The notes: generated from the sequence alone by a model not told the origin. Shown: positions 1 through 8,535, counted from the stretch's first letter. The stretch is DNA of 64,000 nt from Bacteroidetes bacterium 43-16 (GCA_001897525.1 MKTB01000017.1:390869-454868), one strand, 5' to 3'. Numbers and translations: made by a program.

Positions 1-375
1 TTTTTAATTGTAAGCTTATTGCCGTTCGACTTGTTAGCGAAGCGCATGTCGAACAATGGATAATGAAGGATTTGAAATCCTAATTTTATCACCTATTCGG
101 GATGCCCTACGGAACATCCCGAATAACAACAGGAACATCTCTAATGAATGCTGTTCGACCTATTAGCGAAGTGCATATCGAACAAAAGATAATGAAGGAT
201 TTAAAATCCTATTTTATCACCTATTCGGGATGCCCTACGGAACATCCCGAACAGCACATTTTTAATGAATGCTATTCGACCTATTAGCGAAGCGCATGTC
301 GAACAATGGATAATGAAGGATTTGAAATCCTATTTAATTACCTGTTCGGGATGCCTTGCGAAACATCCCGAACAG
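1..375. repeat. Three-copy tandem intergenic repeat built of palindromes
   Basis: Three imperfect copies of a unit of about 121-129 bp begin near 24, 153 and 274. Each copy holds the same three inverted repeats in the same order: GTTCGAC paired with GTCGAAC, a tight GGATTT/AAATCC palindrome, and TTCGGGATG paired with CATCCCGAA. The copies differ by single substitutions and small indels, some inside the stems. A 61-codon reading frame crosses the array but its length follows from the repeat and it resembles no protein I know. The array may start before the window. It looks like a REP/MITE-type intergenic element; no transposase is seen. Confidence 0.8.
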
Positions 376-457
376 CGAATTTAAGCTATTTTAGCACCCT
401 GCATTTTAGGAATTCTTATAAAATTCGTACCTTAGTACTTTAAATAAAAATCTTGTA

Positions 458-790
458 ATGTTTTCGATCAGTGAAAAAGAAATAGCAGCGGTTTACCTTC
501 CTCAAAACAACCAATCCAAGCCTTTCCAGGAAGAGGATACTGATGTCCTCGTCGACGAAGACCTGTTGTTTAACAATAGTATTGTGGTCTGGAATGATGA
601 TGTAAATACTTTTGACTGGGTGATTGAATCATTAGTAGAGGTCTGTGACCATACCCTGGAAAGTGCCGAGCAATGTGCGCTAATCATTCATTTCAGTGGT
701 AAATATGCCGTAAAGAAAGGCAGTTTCGATGACCTGAGGCCAAAATGTGAAGCTTTATTAGACAGGGGCATTTCTGCGACAATTCAGTAA
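458..790 (+). CDS. clpS: ATP-dependent Clp protease adaptor ClpS
   Basis: The 110-residue protein is a ClpS adaptor, which binds the N domain of the Clp ATPase and delivers N-degron substrates to ClpP in the cytoplasm. Residues 1-40 are a variable, acidic N-terminal tail. The core (about 41-110) has the family pattern: W-N-D-D at 45-48, in which N46 and D47 match the residues that bind the substrate N-terminus, followed by the long helix and the IIHFSGK segment with H78 in the pocket position. Length is slightly above the usual 90-106 residues because of the tail. It stands alone, downstream of the repeat array and convergent with the next gene. Confidence 0.92.
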   Translation: MFSISEKEIAAVYLPQNNQSKPFQEEDTDVLVDEDLLFNNSIVVWNDDVNTFDWVIESLVEVCDHTLESAEQCALIIHFSGKYAVKKGSFDDLRPKCEALLDRGISATIQ

Positions 791-803
791 ATCAACTAAG
801 ATT

Positions 804-1337
804 TTAATCAATAGGTTTCCATTTCCCTTTTTTGAAAAATACATTATTGAATTTTGGTGAATTGAATACCAGGTAAAAACTCCATGAACTTCTGTAAATA
901 GTCGGATCGGTGCTGAATATATGATGCCCGGGCTGCTCCATTCTGATCGCCAGCCTTGCTGATTTATACGCATCTGTCGTGGTGATTACCCCCTTGAAAG
1001 TCTGTAGTATCCGTTCTTTATCGGTATAGTAAAAATAGATGGAATCGTTGTCTTTGATTTCAAAACGAAAAGTGTTGTACTGCCAGTCCGTTTGTTTGCC
1101 CCTAAAATATTCCCGGTTGATAACATAAGATCCGTAATAGTCCTGCTTACTTAATACAGTTGCTGATCTTAGCCAGTTCAAAGTAAGCAGACAACAAACA
1201 AGTCCTGTTATCCCCAGCCCGATATACCTTAGTTGCTTCCAACTGAATATCTGTCCAAAGATCAGGGATAGGATCAGGAAAATAACCAGTAATGGAACAA
1301 AGAAAAAAGCAAAAAACAAATTAAAACCAAATCCCAT
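804..1337 (-). CDS. Membrane-anchored protein of unknown function
   Basis: The family is not recognised. The 177-residue protein begins with two hydrophobic helices (about 5-30 and 37-57) and continues with a soluble domain of about 115 residues rich in aromatic residues and predicted strands, including FRFEIKDNDSIYFYYTD. This layout suggests a small inner-membrane protein with a beta-rich domain outside the bilayer. It ends 13 bp from the convergent clpS stop and lies 44 bp downstream of the thioesterase gene on the same strand, so the two could be co-transcribed. No catalytic motif is visible. Confidence 0.7.
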   Translation of the reverse strand: MGFGFNLFFAFFFVPLLVIFLILSLIFGQIFSWKQLRYIGLGITGLVCCLLTLNWLRSATVLSKQDYYGSYVINREYFRGKQTDWQYNTFRFEIKDNDSIYFYYTDKERILQTFKGVITTTDAYKSARLAIRMEQPGHHIFSTDPTIYRSSWSFYLVFNSPKFNNVFFKKGKWKPID

Positions 1338-1381
1338 ATTGCTCTTGAGTCCTGTAAATACTATTTAGCGTACAGCTCACT

Positions 1382-1828
1382 TTACTGTTCCTGTAAGATG
1401 GGCATATTGGTGGATGTGAGATTGCTGCTTGCTTTGGCCAAAAGTACATTGGTCTCCTGGTGATATACGCGCACGTCCACATTCATGATCTTCTTCCCGT
1501 AACGGATCACTTCACCTTCGGCCCGTAAAGTTTCTCCTCTTTTTATGGCATATAAAAAATCAACATTCAGGTTTACACTGGTATAATGATGATCTGCATT
1601 TAAGGATATAACTGCAAAGCCAATGATCTCATCGATCACCAGGGACATCATACCACCATGGATATTACCATAAGGATTGCACATTTCTGGACGCACAGTG
1701 AGGGTAGCGGTCGCTTTTCCTTTACTTACCGAGACTAAAGTAAAGCCCAGCCAACTGCCGGCAGGAGATAATGTATCATTTAAAACCGTACCCAGCCGCT
1801 CTTGCAGCAATTCCAAACCTTGTGCCAT
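1382..1828 (-). CDS. PaaI-family hotdog thioesterase
   Basis: The 148-residue protein has the hotdog-fold pattern of PaaI/4HBT thioesterases: N-P-x-G-N-x-H-G-G at 51-59 followed by the long helix with D66, the usual catalytic acid, then alternating strands to about 137. Such enzymes hydrolyse acyl- or aryl-CoA thioesters in the cytoplasm; the substrate cannot be read from sequence. The gene is divergent from the OxyR-like regulator with about 93 bp between start codons. A TACTTTTG box (1853-1860 on the minus strand) precedes it and fits the Bacteroidota -7 element. Whether the regulator controls it is inference. Confidence 0.82.
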   Translation of the reverse strand: MAQGLELLQERLGTVLNDTLSPAGSWLGFTLVSVSKGKATATLTVRPEMCNPYGNIHGGMMSLVIDEIIGFAVISLNADHHYTSVNLNVDFLYAIKRGETLRAEGEVIRYGKKIMNVDVRVYHQETNVLLAKASSNLTSTNMPILQEQ

Positions 1829-1852
1829 AATCTAAATTATCAATTGAGGGTA

Positions 1853-1901
1853 CAAAAGTAGTTAAAATTGACCCTGAGTTGAGTTTTTTCTGCTAAGTTT
1901 G
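1853..1901. promoter_or_regulatory. Divergent promoter pair, thioesterase and oxyR
   Basis: Two matches to the Bacteroidota -7 consensus TAnnTTTG lie back to back: TACTTTTG reading left at 1853-1860 and TAAGTTTG reading right at 1894-1901, the latter about 20 nt before the regulator ATG. A TTG at 1868-1870 is a poorly spaced -33 candidate for the rightward promoter. The space between them would be the natural place for a LysR operator. Confidence 0.5.
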
Positions 1902-1921
1902 TATCTCTTACTTCAATCATT

Positions 1922-2878
1922 ATGACGCTAACGCAATTAGAATACGTGGTCTCTGTGGCCACTTATAAAAGTTTTGTAGCTGCAGCAGAAAAAAGCTATG
2001 TGACGCAGCCTACATTAAGTATGCAAATTCAAAAACTGGAAGACGAGCTGGGCGTTAAGATTTTTGACAGGAACAAACATCCCATCAGCCCTACCGATAT
2101 AGGTCAGCGCATCGTAGCGCAGGCAAAAATCATCTTATCAGAAGCCGGAAAGATCGAAGAAATCATCCAGCAAAGCAAAGAAGACATCTGGGGTACTTTT
2201 AAATTAGGCATCATTCCTACCATTGCCCCTTATATCCTGCCTAAATTTTTAGCCGCCTACGTAGACAAATTCCCTAAAGTAAAGCTGATCGTAACCGAAA
2301 TGCAAACCGAAGATATAGTCGCGGCACTCCGTAAAGATGAACTGGATGCGGGTCTTTTAAGTACGCCTTTGGAAATGCAGCATATTAAAGAATATCCTTT
2401 GTTCTTTGAACCCTTAGTGGGCTATTTTGCAGAAGGAGATGCCGCTTTATCAAAGCGCACCATTGAACCTGCTGATATTGACCTGAACAATTTATGGCTC
2501 TTGAATGAAGGGAATTGCTTGCGCAACCAGGTCTTAAATCTTTGTGCCGATAACATCAACCAGATCCAGGACGAGAAGCCTTACCGTTATGAATCGGGTA
2601 GTGTAGACATGCTCCGAAAAATGGTAGATACCAATGGCGGTGTAACTGTGTTACCGGAATTAGCGACTTTCGAGTTCAAAGAAGACTACCAGGACAATAT
2701 CCGTTATTTCAAAGATCCGCAACCGGAACGTGAAATATCATTGGTCACCAATAGTCACTTTGTAAAACTATCTATACTGCAGACTTTAATGGATGAGATA
2801 TTAAACCTGATCCCGGAAAAAATGAAGGTGCAAAAATCGGACCGCAAGGTATTGCGTATCCAGACGGCCAAACTATAA
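1922..2878 (+). CDS. oxyR: LysR-family peroxide regulator OxyR
   Basis: This 318-residue LysR-type regulator has an N-terminal winged helix-turn-helix (about 1-60; TQPTLSMQIQKLEDELG is the recognition region) and a periplasmic-binding-protein-like effector domain (about 91-300). The effector domain contains C199-L-R-N-Q-x4-C208. These two cysteines fall at exactly the positions used by E. coli OxyR to form its peroxide-induced disulfide, so I call it an OxyR rather than a generic LysR protein. OxyR activates catalase, peroxiredoxin and iron-storage genes; none of those is adjacent here. It is followed by a strong hairpin terminator. Confidence 0.9.
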   Translation: MTLTQLEYVVSVATYKSFVAAAEKSYVTQPTLSMQIQKLEDELGVKIFDRNKHPISPTDIGQRIVAQAKIILSEAGKIEEIIQQSKEDIWGTFKLGIIPTIAPYILPKFLAAYVDKFPKVKLIVTEMQTEDIVAALRKDELDAGLLSTPLEMQHIKEYPLFFEPLVGYFAEGDAALSKRTIEPADIDLNNLWLLNEGNCLRNQVLNLCADNINQIQDEKPYRYESGSVDMLRKMVDTNGGVTVLPELATFEFKEDYQDNIRYFKDPQPEREISLVTNSHFVKLSILQTLMDEILNLIPEKMKVQKSDRKVLRIQTAKL

Positions 2879-2899
2879 GCAGATTATTATATTTTTAAT

Positions 2900-2945
2900 T
2901 AAAGCCAATTTGTCGCTTCGAAAGCAGCGGGCAAATTGGCTTTTT
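2900..2945 (+). terminator. Rho-independent terminator after oxyR
   Basis: A 12-bp perfect stem (AAAGCCAATTTG pairing with CAAATTGGCTTT) has a loop with a smaller internal hairpin and is followed by a T run, 20 bp after the oxyR stop codon. Confidence 0.85.
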
Positions 2946-3094
2946 GATGGAAGATATAATCTGAAGGCACCGCCAGTATACGGTTAGCACGCTGGGGTAT
3001 CTCCGCGTGGCAGAGCAAGCCGATCCTATTCTTTTTCATTCAGGATGCGCGGCATACCCAGGTTTTCCAAAAAATAATGGGGTCTTTCCCGGTT

Positions 3095-3487
3095 TTAATC
3101 CTGGCCGTCATCGGTGTAAAAATCGATCAGCGATGCCATATAGGGATCTTCCCATCCTTCCATGATGTCTTCATAGGCTTCTTCGGGAATATTGATATGG
3201 CGCACTTCCAGCGAAGTGCCTTTCTTATCTTCATGCAATTTCATCGTGACAATTGAAGCTTCTTCCTGCTCACCAAAATACCATTCCTGTACGATCTTTT
3301 TATTAGGCTCTAATTCTATAAATCGCCCTGCAATGGAATCGTCCCAGAGCGAGAATTCTCCATCAGGCTGTGCATCCACCGATGCCGGAGCGCCGGTCCA
3401 GAGCATCACAGTAGGTTCATTGGTCAGTGCCAGGTACACCTCTTCCGGGGGAGCGGGGATAATAAAGTATTTCTTAAATTCTCTCAT
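3095..3487 (-). CDS. SRPBCC (AHSA1-like) domain protein
   Basis: The 130-residue protein is a single START/Bet v1-like domain of the AHSA1 type: the opening strand F-x-I-P-A-P-P-E-E-V-Y-x-A-L-T, the W-T-G-A segment, G-x-F-S-L-W-D, and the I-V-Q-E-W-Y-F-G strand. Members bind hydrophobic ligands; for most bacterial members the ligand is unknown. It is the only gene of its transcription unit, and a TAACTTTG box on the minus strand at 3520-3527 gives it its own promoter. The DNA between this gene and the oxyR terminator (about 2946-3094) holds no gene I can support. Confidence 0.82.
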   Translation of the reverse strand: MREFKKYFIIPAPPEEVYLALTNEPTVMLWTGAPASVDAQPDGEFSLWDDSIAGRFIELEPNKKIVQEWYFGEQEEASIVTMKLHEDKKGTSLEVRHINIPEEAYEDIMEGWEDPYMASLIDFYTDDGQD

Positions 3488-3519
3488 GATACAGCAAAGC
3501 TTGTTAAAGGGTAAAAGTA

Positions 3520-3571
3520 CAAAGTTAAAGCCTGCTAAAAACGCTAAATCGGTTTTTAATTTTTAGATTTG
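3520..3571. promoter_or_regulatory. Divergent -7 boxes for the SRPBCC gene and lipoprotein pair
   Basis: TAACTTTG reads left at 3520-3527 and TAGATTTG reads right at 3564-3571, each 20-33 bp from its start codon. Both match TAnnTTTG; no convincing -33 element is visible for either. Confidence 0.45.
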
Positions 3572-3590
3572 TAGCTATTGATATTTTCTT

Positions 3591-6044
3591 ATGAAGCATC
3601 TATCCAAAAGCCTTTGCCTGATTTTATTTTGCTTTATACCAGGTCTCCTCTGGGCCTGCGGCCCTTCTATCTACCCGGATGAGGCCCGCTTTGCCCTGTT
3701 CCGGAACGGGATCAACGGCCAGGAAGGCTTCGAACCCTTTTATTATTCGGAATATTTCCTCAACAGCAATGCACCCGACCCACAGGGCAGAGATTATGAG
3801 CGCAATTGCCGGGAATGGCAAGCGATCACCGGGAAAGGGGTACAACTGGAAGACCTCTATTCGATACAATATACCTGCGCTCCCGATTCTTTCCTGAGGG
3901 CTTATGAAAGCAGGAACTGGGCTGCATTCAGGGGCAACAGTTTTGTGCAATGGCTCTCCAAAAAGAAAAACAGGGCTTACCTGGATTATTTTGTATTGGC
4001 CAAACAGATGGAATCGGAACAGTTTCATCATGGCGATCCCTGGACGGCAAACCTCCTGGATACAAATACCATATCGCTGCAAGCCCTGGCCAAAACGGCA
4101 CTGGAGCGTTCTCATAAAACAAAAAATGATTTCCTGAAAACCAGGTATGCTTTTCAGGCAATCAAGTCAGTTTATTATGTCCCCACAACGGATGACTTCA
4201 GCCCCTATTTAAAAGCTTTTGAAACTTATATAGAACCCCGGGAGACCATTGTGAAGGGCTGGGGGTACTACTTCTACGGTTTGCTGCAAAAAGATCAGTA
4301 TAAACGAAACCTATGCCTGCTGCGGGCTTTCGACTTATCAGAAGAGAAGAAAATAGCCGCTTTTAATAAAATAGAATCCGATTTTTTAGTGGAGTTAATC
4401 CAGAAAGAAAAGGACCCTTACCTGAAAGAAATTGCACTCGCCATGCAGGGTATTTACACAATGGGCAGGGCCGAAGACATCATCCGGGCCTTGTTTACGG
4501 TAAATCCCGGCAGCAAATACCTTCCCCTGCTCTTATCCAGGGAGATCAATAAGATCGAGGATTGGGTATGGTCTTATACCTTCCTCGGATTTTCCAACCT
4601 GGCAATGGATGATCAGGGCACGCCCAGTTTTTCTTATTGGAATAAAGGGTATACGGAAGACGAACCGGCAATGAAAGATATGATGAGCACGAATCGTAAA
4701 AATGATCTTGCTTACGCAGACGGGCTTTGCCGTTTAATGGAGCAAATGTCCGGTACGGCTTTCATCGACCGGGATTTCCTCAAGCTGGCACAGGCTCATC
4801 TCTATAATGTCAAAGGAAATTATACTACAGCTGCCCGGTTAATGACAGGTGTCGTGATTCCTGAAAGTTCTGTCTATTTCAAACAATGGCTGATCGAATC
4901 GATTATCATCTATACCCATACAGAAGATGTACGGGAAGATAAAGTGCAAGCCAAACTCCTGCAATTGCTCCAGGCATTTGACAAGGCTCCGGAGCCGCTT
5001 AACCTGAAAAAAGAAGAACCTATTGCAGAAAACGAAGATGATCTCTCAGAATTATTTTTGGTCATCAGCCAACAGTTCATGGATAGGGGAGCGATCAATA
5101 TGGCGGGCCTGATCTACAACAAATCTAATCACCTGAGAAATGTATATGATGGCTGGGAGTCTACCTGGGATGATGTATTTAAGTCTAAAGAAAAAAGCCC
5201 TCATACGGTTTCCCCGAAAATGAATTACAAACAGATCGCCTTCTGGGACCGGCATTCCAGCACCGAAGATCTAAAAGAGCTGATCCAATTTAAAGACAAA
5301 AAACACAAAACACCTTTTGAACAGTACTTCAGCCCGGAGTCCTGGCCGGACGATCAGGTGTATAAAGACCTTATAGGAACTAAATTTATGCGTATGGAGC
5401 GTTATCATGATGCGCTGAAAGTGTTTCAGTCCATGGACCAGGAGTTCTGGAATGATAATTATTTCTTCTCGGAATACCTTCCTTACACCGGGATATCGGA
5501 CCTGGTCACTTATGCTCCCTGGGAACAAAGCAAGACCAAGCAGTATAAAAGCACCTCCAAAACAGATATTGTAGCGGATATCGTGGCCATTACAGATAAA
5601 CTGAATGCGCCCGGCATCAGTAATGAGCAGCGCGCAGAATATTATAAGAAGCTGGGCAATTGTAAACTGAATATGACCAAGAACGGTCTGTTCTGGATGA
5701 TGCTGAGCTATGGCAACTTTGGCCAGGAAAACCGGGGAAATCCTGGCAATTTTCACACCTATTCTTTTTACCCGAATACGATTGCCTACGGAGACAATTA
5801 TTATGGCGCAAAATCAGCACAGGCAGCTTATGACAAAGCACTTAAATTGACTAAAAACAAGGAACAATTGGCCGCTCTATATTTGTATAAAGAATTGGCA
5901 TTGGTCCTTTCTGACTATGCATTCAGCAACAATTATGATGAAAAAAGGACCAGGACTCAAAATGTAACTATGCTGAGGAAATACTATGCCCACACGAAAG
6001 CTTATGAGGCAGCGGCTTCCTATTGCGCTGATATAGATCTATGA
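3591..6044 (+). CDS. Large exported helical lipoprotein of unknown function
   Basis: The 817-residue protein starts with a lipoprotein signal peptide whose lipobox is L-L-W-A-C with C23 as the acylated cysteine, so it should be anchored to a membrane. The mature part opens with a Cys-Gly-Pro segment and is otherwise mostly helical. The regions from about 230-440 and 580-790 look like degenerate TPR-type repeats (paired amphipathic helices, many aromatic residues). No catalytic motif is recognised and I know no named family for it. It overlaps the next gene by 4 bp (ATGA), which implies translational coupling and probably a joint function. Codon use looks like that of its neighbours. Confidence 0.75.
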   Translation: MKHLSKSLCLILFCFIPGLLWACGPSIYPDEARFALFRNGINGQEGFEPFYYSEYFLNSNAPDPQGRDYERNCREWQAITGKGVQLEDLYSIQYTCAPDSFLRAYESRNWAAFRGNSFVQWLSKKKNRAYLDYFVLAKQMESEQFHHGDPWTANLLDTNTISLQALAKTALERSHKTKNDFLKTRYAFQAIKSVYYVPTTDDFSPYLKAFETYIEPRETIVKGWGYYFYGLLQKDQYKRNLCLLRAFDLSEEKKIAAFNKIESDFLVELIQKEKDPYLKEIALAMQGIYTMGRAEDIIRALFTVNPGSKYLPLLLSREINKIEDWVWSYTFLGFSNLAMDDQGTPSFSYWNKGYTEDEPAMKDMMSTNRKNDLAYADGLCRLMEQMSGTAFIDRDFLKLAQAHLYNVKGNYTTAARLMTGVVIPESSVYFKQWLIESIIIYTHTEDVREDKVQAKLLQLLQAFDKAPEPLNLKKEEPIAENEDDLSELFLVISQQFMDRGAINMAGLIYNKSNHLRNVYDGWESTWDDVFKSKEKSPHTVSPKMNYKQIAFWDRHSSTEDLKELIQFKDKKHKTPFEQYFSPESWPDDQVYKDLIGTKFMRMERYHDALKVFQSMDQEFWNDNYFFSEYLPYTGISDLVTYAPWEQSKTKQYKSTSKTDIVADIVAITDKLNAPGISNEQRAEYYKKLGNCKLNMTKNGLFWMMLSYGNFGQENRGNPGNFHTYSFYPNTIAYGDNYYGAKSAQAAYDKALKLTKNKEQLAALYLYKELALVLSDYAFSNNYDEKRTRTQNVTMLRKYYAHTKAYEAAASYCADIDL

Positions 6045-7075
6045 GGAAGCCATTGATCTTGGGGATGAGTTTACTATCTGCCCTCATCTCCTGTAAGCAG
6101 GAACGGCAGTCAATACCTGGAAAAAGTGTGTATTACTGGAAGCTGAACGGCTCTCAAAATGACCTGGACACACAAGTATTAAACAGGTATGGCTTTCAAC
6201 ATTTCTATGTAAAGTTGATGGATGTTGATATCGACCCGGCATCACAAAAAGCCGGACCCAAAGCAAGTTTAACCAACTGGAAAGCCCTCGAAAATGCCTG
6301 GGGCAGACTGCATACACCGGTTATCTTTATCAACAATAATTGCCTGCTAAAGATTGATTCGGCTGCATCGCTACAACTGGCAAGAGATGTAGACAAGTAT
6401 GTCCAAAGTTTTTATCAGCAATTGAATATACTTTATCAGGATAAGGTGGCAGATTACAGTACACTACAGATCGATTGTGACTGGACGAAATCTACTAAAG
6501 ACCAGTATTTTTATTTTTTAAAGGAACTAAAGGCGCTCAATCCACGGATCAGGCTATCTGCTACGCTACGCATGTATCCTTATAAATATTTTGAACAGAT
6601 GGGCGTGCCACCGGTAGATGAGCTGAGCCTGATGTGCTATAACCTGGGAAAAATAAAGGAGTTAGACACCTACAATTCTATTCTTGACACTAAGGAGCTC
6701 AAAGCTTATCTCAATGATAAGCGCAGCTATCCCAAGCCTTTGAATATTGCTTTACCCTGCTTTGGCTGGATGGTCTGGTTCAGGAACGGGGAATACAAAC
6801 ATATCTTATATCTTTCCGACGAACAACTGGATGCGGCTCATTTCAGTAAAAAAGCGAATAGTAATAGATATATGGCGCTTAAAGATACGGTTATAGCCGG
6901 GCAATATGTACGCACCGGAGACATCCTGCGCTCTGAATGGCCTTCGCAAAAAGAACTGCAAACAACAATTAAGCTATTAGCCCAAAAGGAAAAAGCCATC
7001 AAGCGGATCAGCTATTTCCATTTTGATACCGCACTTTTACAGAAGTATGAGCCTGTAATAAACGGCCAACAATAA
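6041..7075 (+). CDS. TIM-barrel-like lipoprotein, distant GH18-type
   Basis: The 344-residue protein has a lipoprotein signal (L-I-S-C, C18). Its strand pattern suggests a (beta/alpha)8 barrel: FYVKLMDV (55-62), PVIFIN (93-98), LQIDCDW (142-148), RLSATLRMYPY (171-181), ELSLMCYNLG (194-203), NIALPCFGWMVW (235-246) and a final ISYFHF strand. The D145-C-D147-W-T segment sits where GH18 enzymes carry D-x-x-D-x-D-x-E, but the catalytic Glu position is Thr, and M-C-Y-N resembles the GH18 strand-6 motif. It may therefore be a carbohydrate-binding or altered hydrolase barrel. Its start overlaps the stop of the preceding lipoprotein gene. Fold assignment is by eye only. Confidence 0.7.
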   Translation: MRKPLILGMSLLSALISCKQERQSIPGKSVYYWKLNGSQNDLDTQVLNRYGFQHFYVKLMDVDIDPASQKAGPKASLTNWKALENAWGRLHTPVIFINNNCLLKIDSAASLQLARDVDKYVQSFYQQLNILYQDKVADYSTLQIDCDWTKSTKDQYFYFLKELKALNPRIRLSATLRMYPYKYFEQMGVPPVDELSLMCYNLGKIKELDTYNSILDTKELKAYLNDKRSYPKPLNIALPCFGWMVWFRNGEYKHILYLSDEQLDAAHFSKKANSNRYMALKDTVIAGQYVRTGDILRSEWPSQKELQTTIKLLAQKEKAIKRISYFHFDTALLQKYEPVINGQQ

Positions 7076-7093
7076 TACAGATCGCCTGAAGAT

Positions 7094-7153
7094 TAAAGGC
7101 TATCTTATGATCACATTTCGACAAGCTCAAGGTGACAATAGGATAGCCTTTTA
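7094..7153. terminator. Terminator-like hairpin carrying a repeat motif
   Basis: AAAGGCTATC (7095-7104) pairs with GATAGCCTTT (7142-7151) and the plus strand continues with T residues. The loop contains TTTCGACAAGCTCAAGGTGACA, whose complement (TGTCA.C.TGAG..TCGAA) also appears in the hairpin near 8720. It lies between convergent genes, so it may serve both strands. Confidence 0.7.
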
Positions 7154-7176
7154 AAATATTTGTTGCTTATGATCGC

Positions 7177-8043
7177 TTACCAGGGTAAGGTCTCATTTTC
7201 TTTTTCTTCTTTTCTTTGTTTCCGGTTCATACGTGCAGTTACCAAGATACTGGCCTCATAGAGTCCTACCAGTGGAATGGCCACCAGGAAGATACTGAAC
7301 CAGTCCGGCGGAGTGATCACGGCTGCCAGGAGCATAATGAATACAATGGCATAGCGGCGTTTATCTCTCATAAAGGCCGGGGTAAGGATACCTGCTTTAG
7401 CCAGGATGTAGACCAGGATCGGCAATTCAAATACAATACCCATACCAAAGATCAGGTCACTCATGGTATCGTAATAGTTGGCAATGGTAATGATATTATC
7501 GAACTGCGGACTGAGGGTATAGTTGGCAAAAAAGTTAATGGTGAACGGTGCAATGATAAAGTAAGAGAACAATACTCCTACAAAAAACAGGAGGGTTGCC
7601 CAGAAAACGATACCTCTTGTATGTTTCAGCTCATTCTCTTTTAAGGCCGGTTTCATAAATCGCCAGAACTCCCAGAATACATAAGGAAAGGCAACAATAA
7701 AACCGATCATGAAAGAGGAAGAGAAGCTCATCATGAACTGTCCGCTCAATTGGGTATTCTGGAATTGTACATTGATGGCATCCATACACAGGGCATCGAT
7801 ATGCAGTACGTTACCTAATGCGCAAAACCACTTATACGCGATAAAATCGGCTGAGGCAGGCCCGAGGATAATTTTATCGAATATCCATTCAATGTTGATG
7901 AATACGAGGATGGAACAGACAATGATCGCAGCCAGTGCCCGGACGATGTGCCAGCGTAAGGCTTCAATATGATCTACAAAAGCCATCTCGGCACCCGGAT
8001 TTCCGGCCGCTCTCTTTGCTAAAAACTTATCTATAATACTCAA
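7177..8043 (-). CDS. tatC: Sec-independent protein translocase TatC
   Basis: The 288-residue protein is TatC, the inner-membrane receptor for twin-arginine signal peptides. It has the family start F-V-D-H-I-E-A-L-R (22-30), about six transmembrane helices, the conserved F-W-R-F-M-K-P-A-L-K-E-N-E loop (126-138) and I-T-P-P-D before the last helices. The N-terminal 19 residues before M20 require a TTG start at 8043, which is preceded by AAAGAGG and an in-frame stop; other Bacteroidota TatC proteins have a comparable extension, so I keep it. No tatA/tatB is in the window. rpiB lies 31 bp upstream on the same strand. Confidence 0.93.
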   Translation of the reverse strand: MSIIDKFLAKRAAGNPGAEMAFVDHIEALRWHIVRALAAIIVCSILVFINIEWIFDKIILGPASADFIAYKWFCALGNVLHIDALCMDAINVQFQNTQLSGQFMMSFSSSFMIGFIVAFPYVFWEFWRFMKPALKENELKHTRGIVFWATLLFFVGVLFSYFIIAPFTINFFANYTLSPQFDNIITIANYYDTMSDLIFGMGIVFELPILVYILAKAGILTPAFMRDKRRYAIVFIMLLAAVITPPDWFSIFLVAIPLVGLYEASILVTARMNRKQRKEEKENETLPW

Positions 8044-8074
8044 GGCTGCCTCTTTTTAAACAAAAAATAAAAGA

Positions 8075-8527
8075 TTACAAACTGATCTTCTCCGCTCTTC
8101 TTTCGTGGCGGCCACCTTCGAAGTCGGTCGTCAAAAAGGCTGTAGTCATTGCTTTTGCGGTATCAAAGTCAACGAAACGCTCGGGCATACATAATACATT
8201 TGCATTATTATGCTGACGGGCCAGCTCGGCCAGTTCCTTAGTCCAGCAAAGTGCAGCGCGCACGCCCTGGTGTTTATTAGCGGTCATACACACACCGTTG
8301 CCGCTACCGCAGATCAATATACCTGCTGCTGCTTCACCGTTTTCTACCATAGTAGCCACCGGGTGGGCATAATCAGGATAATCAGTACTGTCGGTAGAGT
8401 GGGTGCCTTTATCTACAAACTCCCAACCTAATTCTGTCAATACTGCTTTCAATTGTTCCTTGTAAGCAAAACCTGCATGATCTGAACCAATCGCCAATGG
8501 CAATGTCTTCTTAAAGCTTAATTCCAT
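8075..8527 (-). CDS. rpiB: Ribose 5-phosphate isomerase B
   Basis: RpiB interconverts ribulose 5-phosphate and ribose 5-phosphate in the non-oxidative pentose phosphate pathway. The 150-residue protein shows G-S-D-H-A-G (14-19), D-Y-P-D-Y-A (49-54), the catalytic segment I-L-I-C-G-S-G-N-G with C73, and H106 in the A-R-Q-H-N-N-A-N-V-L motif. I start it at the ATG at 8527. A longer frame with a TTG start at 8569 would run through the promoter element at 8536-8543 and add residues other family members lack. It leads a two-gene unit with tatC. Confidence 0.93.
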   Translation of the reverse strand: MELSFKKTLPLAIGSDHAGFAYKEQLKAVLTELGWEFVDKGTHSTDSTDYPDYAHPVATMVENGEAAAGILICGSGNGVCMTANKHQGVRAALCWTKELAELARQHNNANVLCMPERFVDFDTAKAMTTAFLTTDFEGGRHERRAEKISL

Positions 8528-8535
8528 AACGATTG

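Noticed and set aside
102-287. 61-codon frame inside the 5' repeat array
   Set aside because: It translates the tandem repeat and its palindromes, has no family resemblance, and its length is set by the repeat.
2899-3039. 46-codon ATG frame on the minus strand between the SRPBCC gene and oxyR
   Set aside because: It ends inside the oxyR terminator stem, has no promoter box and resembles no known protein.
3029-3094. In-frame open stretch of 22 codons after the SRPBCC stop codon
   Set aside because: Could suggest stop read-through or a truncated tail, but the domain is complete before the stop and no recoding signal is visible.
6041-7075. Calling the TIM-barrel-like lipoprotein a chitinase
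   Set aside because: The catalytic Glu position of the GH18 motif is Thr and overall similarity is only in strand pattern.
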